Source of the DNA: Lojkania enalia
Taxonomy: Eukaryota; Ascomycota; Dothideomycetes; Pleosporales
Direction of reading: 5' to 3'
DNA length: 64,000 nt
NCBI GenBank assembly: GCA_010094045.1
Contig: ML986590.1
Location: forward strand, 453,860-517,859
Part shown: positions 1 through 11,128 of the stretch, one piece after another
How positions within the stretch are numbered: the stretch's first letter is position 1
How the letters are laid out: each line of letters starts with the position of its first letter
The notes under the pieces: model-generated
What the model saw: only the letters and a program-made list of their open reading frames with translations
The model's database searches: none
What the model was told of the DNA's origin: nothing
Program-made: the position numbers and the translations under genes

Positions 1-991
1 AGTAAGAAGATGTTGATAATGAACTTGGTGGGGCAATTACGGAAAAATGCATTAAGTTTGTTCCAAAATCCAGAAACTCGTGGCCTATAATGCTTCAACG
101 AATGGTGGAGTGAGTAGCAAATAACAAGCCACGCTACAGCTGCGAAGATAGCGCCAACCTTTTCGCGGATTCCCGTTGCTGCAGGCCTAGCGATATCGTC
201 CTTTTGTTCTGGAGTATTCTGTTTCTGTATTGGCGTCCAAGATCGTGGAATGACCATGAAGAAGTTCAGCCATGCAAAAAGGTAGAAGACCAATGGCAGG
301 AGGAATTCAGTCTTGGAGCGCCTATCGTCTTGCGGTAATCCGTAGGGATCACGATCGACAATTTGCCTCTCCTGCCATGAGCCCCTGCACATGTCAGCCG
401 CTTGATGTTTACAAAGCTTTGTATCGCATACCAGTGCCGCACTCCCTCCCAAACCATAGCCAACGACGCCGGCACCATCAGCATGAAGAAGAAACTCTGG
501 AGTATGATAGGTAGATGCTGCAAATAGTAGCGATCCACGTCAATGCCTGTTAGTGTGCTGATCATGCCGCAAGCTGCTACGAAGCTCATCCAGTACCATT
601 GCCATCGGCGGCCAACTACTCTGAATCTCTTGTCTTCTCGCAGCCATCGCTTGCCATGCTTCCGCAAGTTTAATAATGTGAACATTATGCTTATGCAGAA
701 CAAGGATGCAAATGCGATGCTCGCAATACCTCGTCCATGAATGCCATAGTAGGGAATATAGCATGTTGTTGCGTTGACCCAGCTACCATTGGAGAACATG
801 TGCGGTTTGAAATTATCAAAGATGAGGTAGCATTTCGAGTTGTTCGAGATAGTACCGTTGGAGTAGATGGTGTAGTTCCAATGTTGTAGGGCAGTGAGGT
901 TGAAATGCACGCCGTTGATGATAGTGTCGGTGTCGGTTGAATTGTCGCCTTCCGGAAACTGGAGGAGATCGCGGAGCTGGAGGTAAGGCAT
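1..991 (-). CDS. DUF2434-like multi-pass membrane protein, cut at left edge
   Basis: Two exons are visible: 432-991 and 1-384, the second running off the window. The intron 385-431 has GTATGC and CAG ends and a GCTGAC branch site; splicing restores the frame across an HWGSWQ junction. The first ~85 residues are polar and rich in N-x-S/T sequons (about seven), which suggests an extracellular or luminal glycosylated domain. Hydrophobic segments follow near residues 88-110, 131-152 and 155-180, and two more lie in exon 2 around LLPLVFYLFAWLNFF and AIFAAVAWLVICY. The pattern resembles the fungal DUF2434 membrane family, whose function is unknown. The start is the first ATG of the open frame. The C-terminus is not visible, so total length is unknown. 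The family name is from memory; the topology is read directly from the sequence. Confidence 0.75.
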
Positions 992-2352
992 TATTAGGAA
1001 TTAGGTAGCCAGCGAGGCCTGCGGGATGCTATTATCGCTCAAGGAATGGCTAATGGAGCTTCAAGTCCGCCCCACCATTGCAGAGGAGTACCCAAGGGTT
1101 CGGGGCAATTGAAGGGCGTGCAGAGGTTGCGGATGCGATTCCGCGGGGCTCCGGACGTTTTTCTCAAGAACTGCGAAACTTCAAATGAACAGGAACAGAC
1201 GCGACAGGAGAAGGTAACGATGGGATCGAGGTGTTTTTATGGAGCTCACGGGGCGGAATAGTCAAAGTGAATTTTAATGGCGCACCGGAAGGCCGTGGAT
1301 GCGCGCATTCCGCTCGCATTGCTGACTGGCGGTTTACCGTCGATCCCTTGGCCCGTGCTGATTGGTGTTTGTTCCGCGCTGCCCAGCCATGTTGGAACCT
1401 CAAACACCGAGGCCTTCGTCAAGGTCGCGCTATCATCGCCCCTCCAACAGAAGAATCAAGCACTCTTGCACATTTCAAGATTCAAGAATGCAGACTCTAC
1501 CCTCGAAAATTGATGGTTGTAAATCTAAACTATAACATCATCCCAATGTTGCAACGGCTAATTGATAGAACCCGAGCTACTATAGGAAGAAACAGATATC
1601 CAAGGCCGGACCTCAAATTGAGTTGATTGAGACTTAGCGGTGCTCATGCAGATTGCGTAGGCTACACCCCATCTACCTTCACAGCCTTCCCGTGTGCTTT
1701 CCAATGACGAGTTACTGGGAGGAGAGCTCCGTACAATGAGCATCAACCTTGGAAATGCTTGGGATCGCACCGACTCAGACCATGAACATGAGCGACTGGA
1801 GGGGCATCATATGGTAGTTGTTAATTTATAGAATAAGTCCCACTAGTAATCACCATCTTCAAGCACGGCTGTGGGAAAGCTATGTCGACAGCGTTTCTCA
1901 TGGAGAAATATTAAACATCATCCTATCTCTCTAATGAGGTTTGAGCTATGACCCCAATACATCGTCTTGGTCTGTGGGTATAGCTCGAGATATTTTTGCT
2001 ACATCAGGTAAGAATAATTACGAACTAGTAGTCATGGTCGAGTAGCTAGACCGAATCTATGGCTCAAAAAAAGTAAATTCTCTATTCGCATATACATCTC
2101 TATATATGTATATATACTAGAATCAAGGTGCTCTGCCCTAGTTTTATTCCAACGGGGCCGAACAAACACCAGCGGTATCTATTACTGATAGTTTCACTTG
2201 AACTACTAACACAGTGTTTCAAGGGCAAGTATATTTACGAAGCTTACTCTTTCTACTGCAAAACTCCACAACACGAACGTGCTTTCCAAACGCCTCGCCG
2301 CTTTCTTTACTACGATTGCATAAATAGTACCACTAGCCGGCTTGTCACAAGC
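992..2352. other. Intergenic, divergent promoter region
   Basis: This 1.36 kb separates two divergently read genes and probably holds both promoters. The open frames in it are short and start at non-ATG codons. An AT-rich stretch of alternating TA/CATA dinucleotides lies at about 2086-2120, some 240 bp before the downstream start. I see no RNA gene or mobile element. Confidence 0.5.
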
Positions 2353-3157
2353 ATGGATCCTCGCTCTTTCCCTCCAGCTGTCCAAGACAATCTTGCTCTA
2401 CGTGCCAACTTCTCTGTTCCAAAGCCGTTCATAACTCAACAAAATCTCGTTCGAATACCGTCTGCATTACCAATTTCAGAGCATACTTTCATCCACGGCT
2501 CAGCTCAGACGTGGATATCGGAAATATACGACATGCTTGGCAGCACAAGTAATACCAGCATGCCAAAAGGAGCAATAGTATATTCGGGTGAGACAGAGAG
2601 AGAGAATGAGCTTTGCGAGTGGCTTGAGAAACGTATCATCAGTGAGTACACATTCATTTCTGCAAATACTGGCGACCTAAACTAGAATCCCGCAATTACC
2701 GCAAATACTTTAAAATTGAAGTGTCCCACAATGGGTAGTAATAGGGGTTTATAGCGACCATAGCCGTATCGTTTATCTCCGATCTAGCCAATAACACTTT
2801 CTAGTGCAAGCAGAAGCAGTCTACGATCTAAGGCATCCACCAGCTATCATCATTGGCAACCTACCGGACGGCACGCCTGTCGCACAACTTCTAATTGAAA
2901 GCCCATTCAAGCTTGTAATGCTTGAAGCACGCGGCCTTCCGCCCAGCAAGACCGGTGTCAAGGGTCGACCTCTTGCGATGGAGAACCTACTAAACCAGCT
3001 GGAGAATGCCTGGGGACAAGTTATAGATGCGAACAGGGGTAGCATGGAGGGCGGGCCCTACTACATCACGAAGAATGCGCACGCCGGTCAGCTCGCAGAT
3101 CGGATCGCGACTGCTCTACAAGCTAGGGCGCACCAAGCTAGCGTGAAAAGAGAGTAG
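2353..3157 (+). CDS. Uncharacterised 213-residue protein
   Basis: The exons are 2353-2641 and 2805-3157. The intron (GTGAGT..CTAG, 163 bp) interrupts a codon that becomes ATG on joining, giving ..KRIIMQAEAVYDL... The start is the first ATG of the open frame (MDPRSFPP); the frame is also open upstream, but only from a GTG. The protein has no signal peptide and no membrane segment. The C-terminal half (about residues 100-190) mixes alternating hydrophobic stretches such as PAIIIGNLPDGTPVAQLLI with a charged tail, consistent with a small globular alpha/beta fold. I do not recognise the family. The intron is longer than most here. Coding potential is supported by the clean splice and by the length of the two open frames, not by homology. 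Confidence 0.6.
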
Positions 3158-3722
3158 AGCTTAGTTATCGGTCTGGAGCATACGATGGAATTGAATAATG
3201 GGGTCCTAGACTCTGGGATATGCATGATAGCAATATATAGATAGGTATGAATTCATTTCACATGAATGGTCTAATGAATGCATGGCCCTTCTACTGTCAT
3301 AAGCTTTTGGGCTATTTTTGCTCGGCTCAGGATTAGAGCTGAAATATCTTGGAGGATCAAAGTCACATTTCTTTATTTCTACTGAGTAGGCACATGTACC
3401 AATGGTGATAATAACAATATCCTTGAAATTCGATTATGCGGATCGTGAATTGTATAAACATCGAAGTGATCGATCCCATTACAAAAAGGGTCGAGATTTT
3501 AGGGGTGCAGTTAAGGACATCGAATGATTTTCAAAGGTAGAATACACCGTAGGGTATACAAACACCAGGATGCTGCTTGGCCGATTATTGTGAAGACCAA
3601 CCTAGTCGAGATCGCTCCGAGAGTAACCTGCGCTGCGTTCTCGTAGCACCGAACAAAATTGAGCAAGTTTTCCGGAGACGTGGGGAACTCGTCAAGCAAA
3701 AAAAGAATTTAAAATGAATCTA
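3158..3722. other. Intergenic, no feature seen
   Basis: AT-rich sequence between the 213-residue gene and the tRNA gene. The only open frame of note is a 62-codon one on the minus strand that I do not consider coding. Confidence 0.5.
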
Positions 3723-3819
3723 CGACGAGAACAGGATTCGAACCTGTGCGGCCGAAGCCATATGATATCTAGTAGCAGTGCGTTCGAGTCATACCCATTA
3801 ACCACTCTGGCACCTCGTC
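3723..3819 (-). tRNA. tRNA-Ser(CGA) with a 16-nt intron
   Basis: On the minus strand the gene begins GACGAGG and ends TCTCGTC plus discriminator G, giving a 7-bp acceptor stem with one G-U pair. The T arm is ACAGG-TTCGAAT-CCTGT, a good B box; the A-box/D-arm region reads GCCAGAGTGGTTAATGG. A long variable arm (around GGCTTCGGCC) marks a class II tRNA. The anticodon stem TATGA/TCATA encloses the loop C-T-CGA-A, an insert of about 16 nt, then A. The anticodon CGA occupies forward positions 3784-3786 and the intron lies one base 3' of it, the canonical position. A tRNA-Ser(CGA) with an intron is also known in budding yeast. It should be removed by the tRNA splicing endonuclease and ligase. Confidence 0.93.
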
Positions 3820-4348
3820 TTATTGTAATGAGTGATAACAGGAATTGGAGGATATCTATAATATAGAACAAATTAGAATTGAGCTATTAACAAAAGTCTG
3901 ACCCCAGGATACGAAGGAGTGGTTTGCACGAGCCATCCTAACGGCGCATGGCAAACGCACTAGGAAAGTTGGCCATATGAGAATTTCCAAATGGCCTAGT
4001 GTCATGACTGTAACAAGTATGCAACTACAGTAGTTTGGCACCAGCAGTTCGGTCCGCAAAGCCTGCAAGCTCCCGGTGAAGGTGAATCGCGCTCCCGTGG
4101 GGCAAGCCCAAGGCTAGTGGCGCGTCTTAGCCGATTCACCATTGGCTTCCATGCAAGTGCATCGGAAGACCAGCTCCATCCCCCCAAAATAACGCTCGAA
4201 CTTTGGATCGTCAGGAGTGAGATTGCGGAAAGGGAACCATCTCCTGGGCGGCCCCTCCGATCTTGTGCTTTCGGGCCCGTCTCGTGCGAGCCGAACAAGC
4301 TTGAAATGTAGAGCATCTCGACATCTCACCTTCCATCCAGCTTTCAAC
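3820..4348. other. Upstream region of the UBP8 gene
   Basis: This 529 bp lies between the tRNA 5' end and the Ubp8 start codon. It contains several overlapping open frames without splice support, which I read as chance. It probably carries the UBP8 promoter and 5' leader. Confidence 0.4.
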
Positions 4349-6185
4349 ATGGACCCCGTCGCCGTTGTCTCGAAGGCGGCCTCGCTGGCCTCGCCAAAGG
4401 TGGTCAAGAACGCCAAAGGTGCAATAGTGCCTAGTAGCCAGATGGCGCACGTCGAGTTTGGCTGCGGTGAGATGCTCAATCCTCATAGAAATTGCATCCT
4501 AGCTGACAGACGGTAGAGCACATGCGTGATATGTTCGAGAAGGCCCGCAAACCGACCATACATAACTACCGGGCGATTCTACAGAACATCCACGAGAAGC
4601 CCAGCATAGTAGCACAGACTTACAAGAGCTCCTCTGCTGGTGACAGCCGGCCTCTTGTTTCCCTCCGTCCTCTCTACCTCTGCCTCCAATGCCCCAGCGT
4701 TATGACCGAAGCTGATCGAAATCAGCACATTGAGACAAAGTTGCACTGCTTCTGTGGGTTTGACTTTTGGAGGAATCTAGGCACACGGGAGCTGACATGA
4801 TGTGCAGCCGTCGAGTCGCGAGAGGGGCATGTCTTTTGCGGCAATTGCCAAGATTTCATATATGACCCCGACTTAGAGCTTCGGAGACTTCAGAAAGGTC
4901 GGTCAGAAAATACGGTTTCCAGGACTATGATGCTAACAGAACGGCGTATAGGCAAAAAGAGGAAATTTGAAGATACTACAACAACCGATGAGCACAAGCT
5001 TATTTTGAACAATTCTACCTTCCTCCCCTGTCGAGCGATCGGTCTCCGAGGCCTGTATAATATGGGACAGACATGCTTCATGAGCGTCATACTTCAGACT
5101 TTAATACATAATCCATTCATACGAAATTTTTACCTGGCTGAGGGACATAAGACCGCAGACTGCGAGAAGGAGGCATGCGTAAGCTGCGCTCTTGATGAAA
5201 TGTTTGTCGAATTCCATTCTGTGGAAAAGACTGAAGGCTTTGGTGCAGTCAGCATGCTCCTGGGTAGTTGGCTTGCAGCTGAGGTGAGTTGCGACGCTTC
5301 TTATCACAGCCCATGCTGGAGAAACACCATACTAACTTTTAACTACGTAGGCTCTTGCAGGCTACCAACAGCAGGATGCCCATGAATACATGCAATTTAT
5401 ACTCAACGCACTTCATATCCAGAACGGAGGCTCAACTGACAATGAAAACGACTGCAGATGCATAATACATCAGACATTTTACGGAAAGCTTTCTAGCACC
5501 GTTACTTGTGACAAGTGTAGAAATATCACGACTGCACTCGATCCATACATGGACTTGAGTCTGGACGTGCGGAATCAAGCAAAAAAGCGAAAGACAGATG
5601 CAGGTACCGAAGAGGCCGCTCCCCTAGATCTGAGGGATTGCCTAGAGAGGTTCACGGGTCGAGAGAAGCTTGGAGCAGCTGATTATACCTGTCAAAACTG
5701 CGAAGGAGGACAGAGTGTAACGAAGCAACTCAGCATTAAGCAGTTGCCGCCAGTTCTCTCTGTTCATCTTAAGGTATATACGCGCTGCTCTTCATCTACC
5801 GGGACCATCAACTAACTCTGAAAAGCGATTTGAACATACCAAAGCAACCTCTTCGAAGATTGAAACGAGAGTCAGTTTTCCTTTAAAACTTGATCTCTAT
5901 CCGTACACTACACAAAACAAAACCTTAACAAAAGCGTCGAAATTGAGCGGCTTGCTAAGCTCAAATCACAACATGAATTCTCCAGCAAATAGTCTAATGT
6001 ATGAATTGACATCCGTCATCGTCCACAAAGGCAAGATCGACTCAGGTCACTATATCAGCTACTCAAGAGAAGGAAATGACTGGTTCCTATTCGATGACAG
6101 CAAGGTAGTGCTAGTCAGGGAGGCCGAGGTGCTAGCAGCAGAAGCTTATCTCCTCTTTTACATGATCAGTGGGCTCGAGGTCTAG
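4349..6185 (+). CDS. UBP8: SAGA-associated ubiquitin C-terminal hydrolase Ubp8
   Basis: Six exons: 4349-4466, 4517-4753, 4808-4897, 4952-5283, 5351-5773 and 5826-6185, giving 519 residues. Residues ~30-130 form a zinc-finger UBP domain with Cys/His pairs (GCEHM, CLQC, HIETKLHCF, FCGNC), which in yeast Ubp8 anchors the enzyme in the SAGA deubiquitination module. The USP catalytic core starts near residue 178. Cys190 in NMGQTCFM is the nucleophile, His475 in DSGHYISY the general base, and Asp490/491 the likely third residue. Two further Cys pairs (CDKC, CQNC) form the structural zinc site of the core. The family removes ubiquitin from histone H2B in the nucleus. Intron 3 has a weak GTCGGT donor but a good TGCTAAC branch site. 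All phases close in frame. Assignment to Ubp8 rather than another USP rests on the N-terminal finger and total length. Confidence 0.92.
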
Positions 6186-7096
6186 GGGGCTCGAGAGTCC
6201 ATAGACGCAGATCGATCCCATGTCATTGATGATGGGAGTAAGGATTTGGATCTCGTACTCGGATTTTCATCAAGGCAAGACAAGCCCCGGGCACCACTAT
6301 GTCTATGGACAGTATCAGAATTCAGCGGAACTCAATACTACTATCCGATAAATAAATCTAGGGCCTTGGCATGTCTAGACCTGTTCAACAGCCGGGCTCC
6401 AAAGGCCGATCAGATCATAGTCAATAGGCTGCCCTGTATTTTATAATTAATGCCTGGGACGATTGCATTTGCAGTATACTTTTTTTTTTTTTTTTTTTGG
6501 CGTTTTCGGCATTGATAGCATTGGATAGTCCTGATACCATGTCATTTTTAGGTGTCGGGTTACAGGATATGGCGTTCAGGTGGGGCTATCGGGACTATGG
6601 ATAGGGATGGTTTGAAGGTTAGGATGTCTCGTTTTCGCTATGTTTGTACCTTGCGTGACTTGCTGAGCGTTTGATTAGAAAGAATGTAAATGAAACAATT
6701 CTAATGGTATGACTAGTAGTATTTGTCTTTGTTTTACCATCTTTCCCGTATTAAATGTCTACAACGGCACTATACTCGGGCCAATCAATACGACAGAGAT
6801 GACAAGACCCCTTCTTTTAAACTATCATTACAAAGGTACAGTTGATCGGCGAATGCGAAGAAGACAATTTTCAAATTGGAACGTAGGGTATGGTGTCAAA
6901 GGTGAACGTTCCGATCAAATTCCGAGCCGCGCCGACTGTAACCGTGTGACTACTCAAAAAGTTCAAGCCGCGGCCGAACGCATGATACTATTGTAATTAC
7001 CACTGCATGAGTGCATCGTCGCAAACACCCTTGGGCTCTCTAAATACAGCACAAACCAAAATATACCATCTGAAATCGTCATCGCGACTATTCAAC
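6186..7096. other. Intergenic between UBP8 and the QPRT gene
   Basis: This 911 bp holds a 19-base T run (6480-6498) about 300 bp past the UBP8 stop, and otherwise AT-rich sequence. The open frame just upstream of the QPRT start is in frame with it, but the chosen ATG matches the usual QPRT N-terminus better. Confidence 0.45.
6480..6498. repeat. Poly-T tract, 19 bases
   Basis: An uninterrupted run of T on the plus strand. It is a simple homopolymer, possibly part of the UBP8 downstream region; I see no target-site duplication that would mark a retro-insertion. Confidence 0.85.
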
Positions 7097-8154
7097 ATGG
7101 TTGAAGGAGCCCCGGCGCACGGAACAGTGGCGCATCTCTTACCCAAGACTTACAAACGGTTAGTTTCGGAATGGTTGGAAGAGGATACACCAAGCTTTGA
7201 CTACGGGGGTTTTGTGGTCGGCGAAGAGATATCAGAAGCCAAACTACTCGGCAAGAGTGAAGTTAGGATGCCCATAATCAATACGGTATGACGCTGACAA
7301 GCAAGCCAGGGCATTGTCGCAGGGGTTCCATTCTTCAACGAAGTATTTCGGCAGTTGGACTGCACGTGCGTCATTTCAGAAACTTATTCCAGACTACAGA
7401 GAGGGTTAACGCAGGATTCAGTGTAGAATGGCATGTCCAGGAAGGCGAAGCCTTCACGCCGATCAAGCATTGCGCTACCGTTAAGGGACCAGTACGGAAT
7501 CTACTTCTTGGGGAGAGGGTTGCCTTGAATACGCTAGCACGATGTTCAGGCATTGCCACAAAGTGAGTATCTCATCTTGTCAACAATTATTCTTCGAACC
7601 TGATGTCTTGATGTAGATCTGCACGCCTCCTCAGCCTTCTTCGAAAAGCCGGTTATGAAAACATCCTTGCTGGAACACGAAAGACCACTCCTGGGTTTAG
7701 GCTAGTCGAGAAATACGGAATGCTTGTAGGAGGGGTGGACCCACACCGCGTAGATCTCTCTGCAATGACAATGCTAAAAGACAACCATATTGTTGCCGCT
7801 GGAAGCATCACAAACGCTGTCCGAGCCGCCAAATCAGCCGGTGGATTCGCTATCAAAGTCGAAGTGGAATGTCAGAGTTTTGAAGAGGCGGATGAGGCCA
7901 TTGCCGCCGGTGCGGATGTAGTGATGTTGGACAACTTTACACCTGACGGCGTAAAGGTTGCGGCCGCACAGCTCAAAGAGAAATGGGGAAGAGGTTCCGG
8001 GGATAGGAAGACTTTCTTGGTAGAGGTTAGTGGAGGGCTCACTGAGGAGAATGTGGAAGGGTATGTCTGTAAGGATGTGGACATTGTAAGCACGAGCAGT
8101 ATACACCAGGGCGTGAAGCACGTCGACTTCTCGTTGAAGATTGTACCAAAGTAA
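7097..8154 (+). CDS. BNA6: Quinolinate phosphoribosyltransferase (nicotinate-nucleotide pyrophosphorylase)
   Basis: Four exons: 7097-7261, 7310-7365, 7422-7562 and 7617-8154, giving 299 residues, the normal family length. The enzyme converts quinolinate and PRPP to nicotinate mononucleotide, CO2 and pyrophosphate, the step that commits tryptophan breakdown to NAD. Conserved segments include [20 protein letters not shown], the Arg-rich [11 protein letters not shown] (PRPP and quinolinate binding), [35 protein letters not shown] and the C-terminal VDIVSTSS. The ATG chosen puts the N-terminus (..[17 protein letters not shown]) level with other eukaryotic QPRTs. Intron 1 has a less usual GTTAGG donor but ends CCAG after a GCTGAC branch site. 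The next gene downstream is a Zn2Cys6 regulator on the same strand. Confidence 0.96.
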
Positions 8155-8504
8155 AAGGATGAGAAAATGGGTAGTGAGAGCTTGGATGTGTAAGGTTATC
8201 GAGATAGAAATAAGAGGCGTTCATAGTGGTCACCAGGCTCCCAGCAATAGATCGCTAGCTAATTATAAAATATTACGACTCCTATAAAGCGCCCAGTAAT
8301 GCCATTCTCTCCACCTCCACAGTTTCACGGTCGGTTCTCCGATGACGTCCGATATGCCGATGAGTGTGGCTTTGCTGGGCTCCATCTGGTTAGTCTGGGC
8401 TTGGTGTAGCACCTAAGCATCCATATAACGACGCAAGCATTTCAGCTTTTCTGAACTTCATCAAGGGTGGTTATTAGCATCCTGCTATAGGTTCAACCCA
8501 CGAG
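8155..8504. other. Intergenic, QPRT terminator and regulator promoter
   Basis: A 350-bp gap between two genes on the same strand. Nothing specific is recognised. Confidence 0.4.
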
Positions 8505-10373
8505 ATGGATGAAAATCCTTCCAGCACCCGTCCTATTGACAGGGTCGCACTAGCGTGCATACAATGTCGCGCAAGGCACGTGAAGTGCGACGCAACTCAG
8601 CCTGTCTGCAATCGTTGTAGGCGAGATGGAAAGGAGTGTACGTATTTGAAGTCTCGAAGAGGCGGTCTCGACAAAGCGGCTCTGGCCCGACGACGCCTCG
8701 CACTACAACAAGCTGAGCGCGCTCAGCAAGCGGATGATAGTGTGGACTATTCGCTGTCCGCAGGCAATTCCCAGGACGGCGAAAGAGAAGACCATACAAC
8801 AGTTCCGGAATTCAGGGTCCTGAATATTGTAGGATCGATGTGTGCAGCCTCCAGCTTAACACACAACATAAACCCCGACCGGCTCCTAGATCTATATTAT
8901 GACAATTTTCATCCGAGTACCCCTGTCGTACTTCCACTTTACTATCTCAGTCAACGCAGGCTGAGCAACAGTCACTGTATGGAAAATCTATTAAGTGTCC
9001 TGCACTGGATAGGATCTATATATTCCCCGTCCGTCCCATCGGAGCCATATTATGAAGTCGCGAATGAACAGCTGAACAAAATATTGCCAAAAACAGCATT
9101 CTCAGTCCAGGCATTACTGTTATTTGCGATTGCCCAACACCACTACAATTTAAGGCCTGAATCGCGTAATATGCTGGATTTAGCAATCGGCATTGCGTTG
9201 GAAATAGGAATGAACACAAAAGATTTTGCTAAACAACATGGAGAGGGGAATCCAGTTCTGGAGGAATCCTGGCGCAGGACCTATTACTTCCTTCATCTAT
9301 GTGACCAGCATTTTGCGGTAATTGTGAGCAGTCCATTTTACGCTCTACGGGATATTTCAAATGAGGTCGATCTCCCCTGTGATGACGAAGTCTATGAATC
9401 AGGTGTAAGTAGTTGAGATACATTTGAAACGTTTCGGATACTAATGCAGAATCCCTTCAGCAAATACCACCTAGCATGACATGGAAAGACTACGAAGAAA
9501 GGGAATTGGCCGAAGAAGAAATCGTCTTCTCGTCCATCGTGTATCTATTCGATATTGCCACTATTGTCCCATTCATAATGAAACAATTCTTACAAACGGG
9601 AACCTTCGGAGACGGTATCATTTCGAGCGTAGATGCAAAACTTGCTATCTGGCGATCGTTGCTACCCATATCCAAGAAGGACCCCATGCGTCCCACTGGA
9701 AAAGTTGATGAGGTCATGTTTTTGGCACATATGATTGCTACCATGTTAGTATTTGTCCTGACACCATTCGCATGGTTGCTAACGACCTAGTATCACCATG
9801 AATACTCATCGTCCGTTCTCGTCCTTAACTTATAGTATCGAAGAGTTATCAACAAAAAGCTTCTCGTCACCTGTACCTTTTGTTGAGCCATTGAAACAAG
9901 GTAGGGGTGCTCACACGGCACGAGCGCTCAAAGCTGCCGACTTGCAGACAAAGCTACTAGCCATACCTTGCAACATGGAACATCACCATGTCTTCACTCT
10001 GTGCATTGTCGCGTCGATGGCAACTGCACAAGTGTCCGCCTGCAACATCCTGCTTGAGGGCCACGCTCTATCACTAGCTCGAGACCGTGTTCGGCTGAGT
10101 ATAGGCTATCTGAATGCAATGGGCGCGTTCTGGCCTCTTGGCAAGAAAATGGCCAGAGAGGTAAAGAATGTGGCTAGGGGTACACTCTCAGGTGCACAGA
10201 AGGAGCATGCAATCAACATGGATCCAGATGCAGAGATCGAAATACCTCAGGATAACCTAATCTGGCCTGTGGACACGTCGTCGGCGCATGTCGATATCTA
10301 TAGCGGTATAGTGCTTCCGATGGATTGGGGGGCATCACTAAATCCGTCCTCGTCATCTTCGACGCTATCATAG
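8505..10373 (+). CDS. Zn2Cys6 transcription factor
   Basis: Three exons: 8505-9404, 9461-9744 and 9791-10373, giving 588 residues. The binuclear zinc cluster is Cys18, 21, 28, 35, 38 and 45 with canonical spacing, followed by a basic SRRGG stretch that usually contacts DNA. The middle region (about 120-330) is the fungal-specific transcription-factor domain, with features such as LLDLYYDNFHPSTPVVL, SWRRTYYFLHLCDQ and VDLPCDDEVYESG. The segment TMNTHRPFSS is typical of the region after it. Intron 1 has two competing in-frame splice combinations that differ by three residues; I chose GTAAGT/TTCAG because YESGQIP fits the family. Intron 2 (GTTAGT..CTAG) has a GCTAAC branch site. A permease gene follows on the same strand, so it may regulate that gene. 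Targets and inducer cannot be read from sequence. Confidence 0.88.
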
Positions 10374-11128
10374 GCGAGGAAGTGAGAAATGTTTGCCCAC
10401 TTCGTGGCATTTTTTGTATTACGACTACCGACGCAAATAGAGACGGGATGATAGATATCCTCCACTCCTGAGAAAGCGGCCCGAGAATGGGGCTTCGAAA
10501 TTCCAACTAACAGCATAGATAGAGTATCGACTGCCAAGACCGAGGTGGAAGGGTGGATTGTACGAGTACACTAATGTACAAATGCAAGTTACGTGCCCGA
10601 GTTGGCAATGCATATATATTTAATTCTCGCTCGCAATGGAGTGGATGCAGTCTAGGATCTTCGACGCTTGCCAAACTCTTCGCTCAGTATTGGGAGCATG
10701 TGCCGAGCCGCCCCCCATTTTCCAACCACCTGCCCGAACAATCTCCCCCAACATTGGCGTACTGCGTTCATTCTCGGCATCCCGTCAGCGGCAATCGTTA
10801 TCTCTAAAGTCTCCGAATCGTGACACGAGAAAGAATTTAGCCACCAACGTCATGCCTGAACCGGACAAGCTCATCATTCTCATTGGTTCTAGCCCCGCGT
10901 GCGATCAACCTTCACCAGAGAAGCAGGGTGGGTCTGCCGTCCAGGGCCAAATCGATTGCTTAAAAGCTTGCGCTGTCCAGCCGTTTGATACTTCGTGAGG
11001 GTAACGAGCCCGTTATTTGCAACACTAGCCCGAGATCTAAGTTCTGCTTTGTATAGACCCGGCCAAAACATCGGCGTCGAAGTTCAAGGTTACTATACAG
11101 CCACCAATCCGGAAAAATTATCGATAAA
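10374..11128. other. Intergenic, upstream region of the permease gene
   Basis: A 755-bp stretch between the regulator and the permease. Open frames here (up to 120 codons) overlap each other on both strands and show no domain, so I treat them as chance. It is the likely site for permease control elements. Confidence 0.4.

Noticed and set aside
385..431. Apparent frameshift in the DUF2434-like gene
   Set aside because: Explained by a 47-bp intron with proper splice and branch sequences.
4890..4952. Weak GTCGGT donor as a sign that UBP8 is broken
   Set aside because: The intron has a good branch site and acceptor, joins conserved sequence in frame, and no alternative donor keeps the frame.
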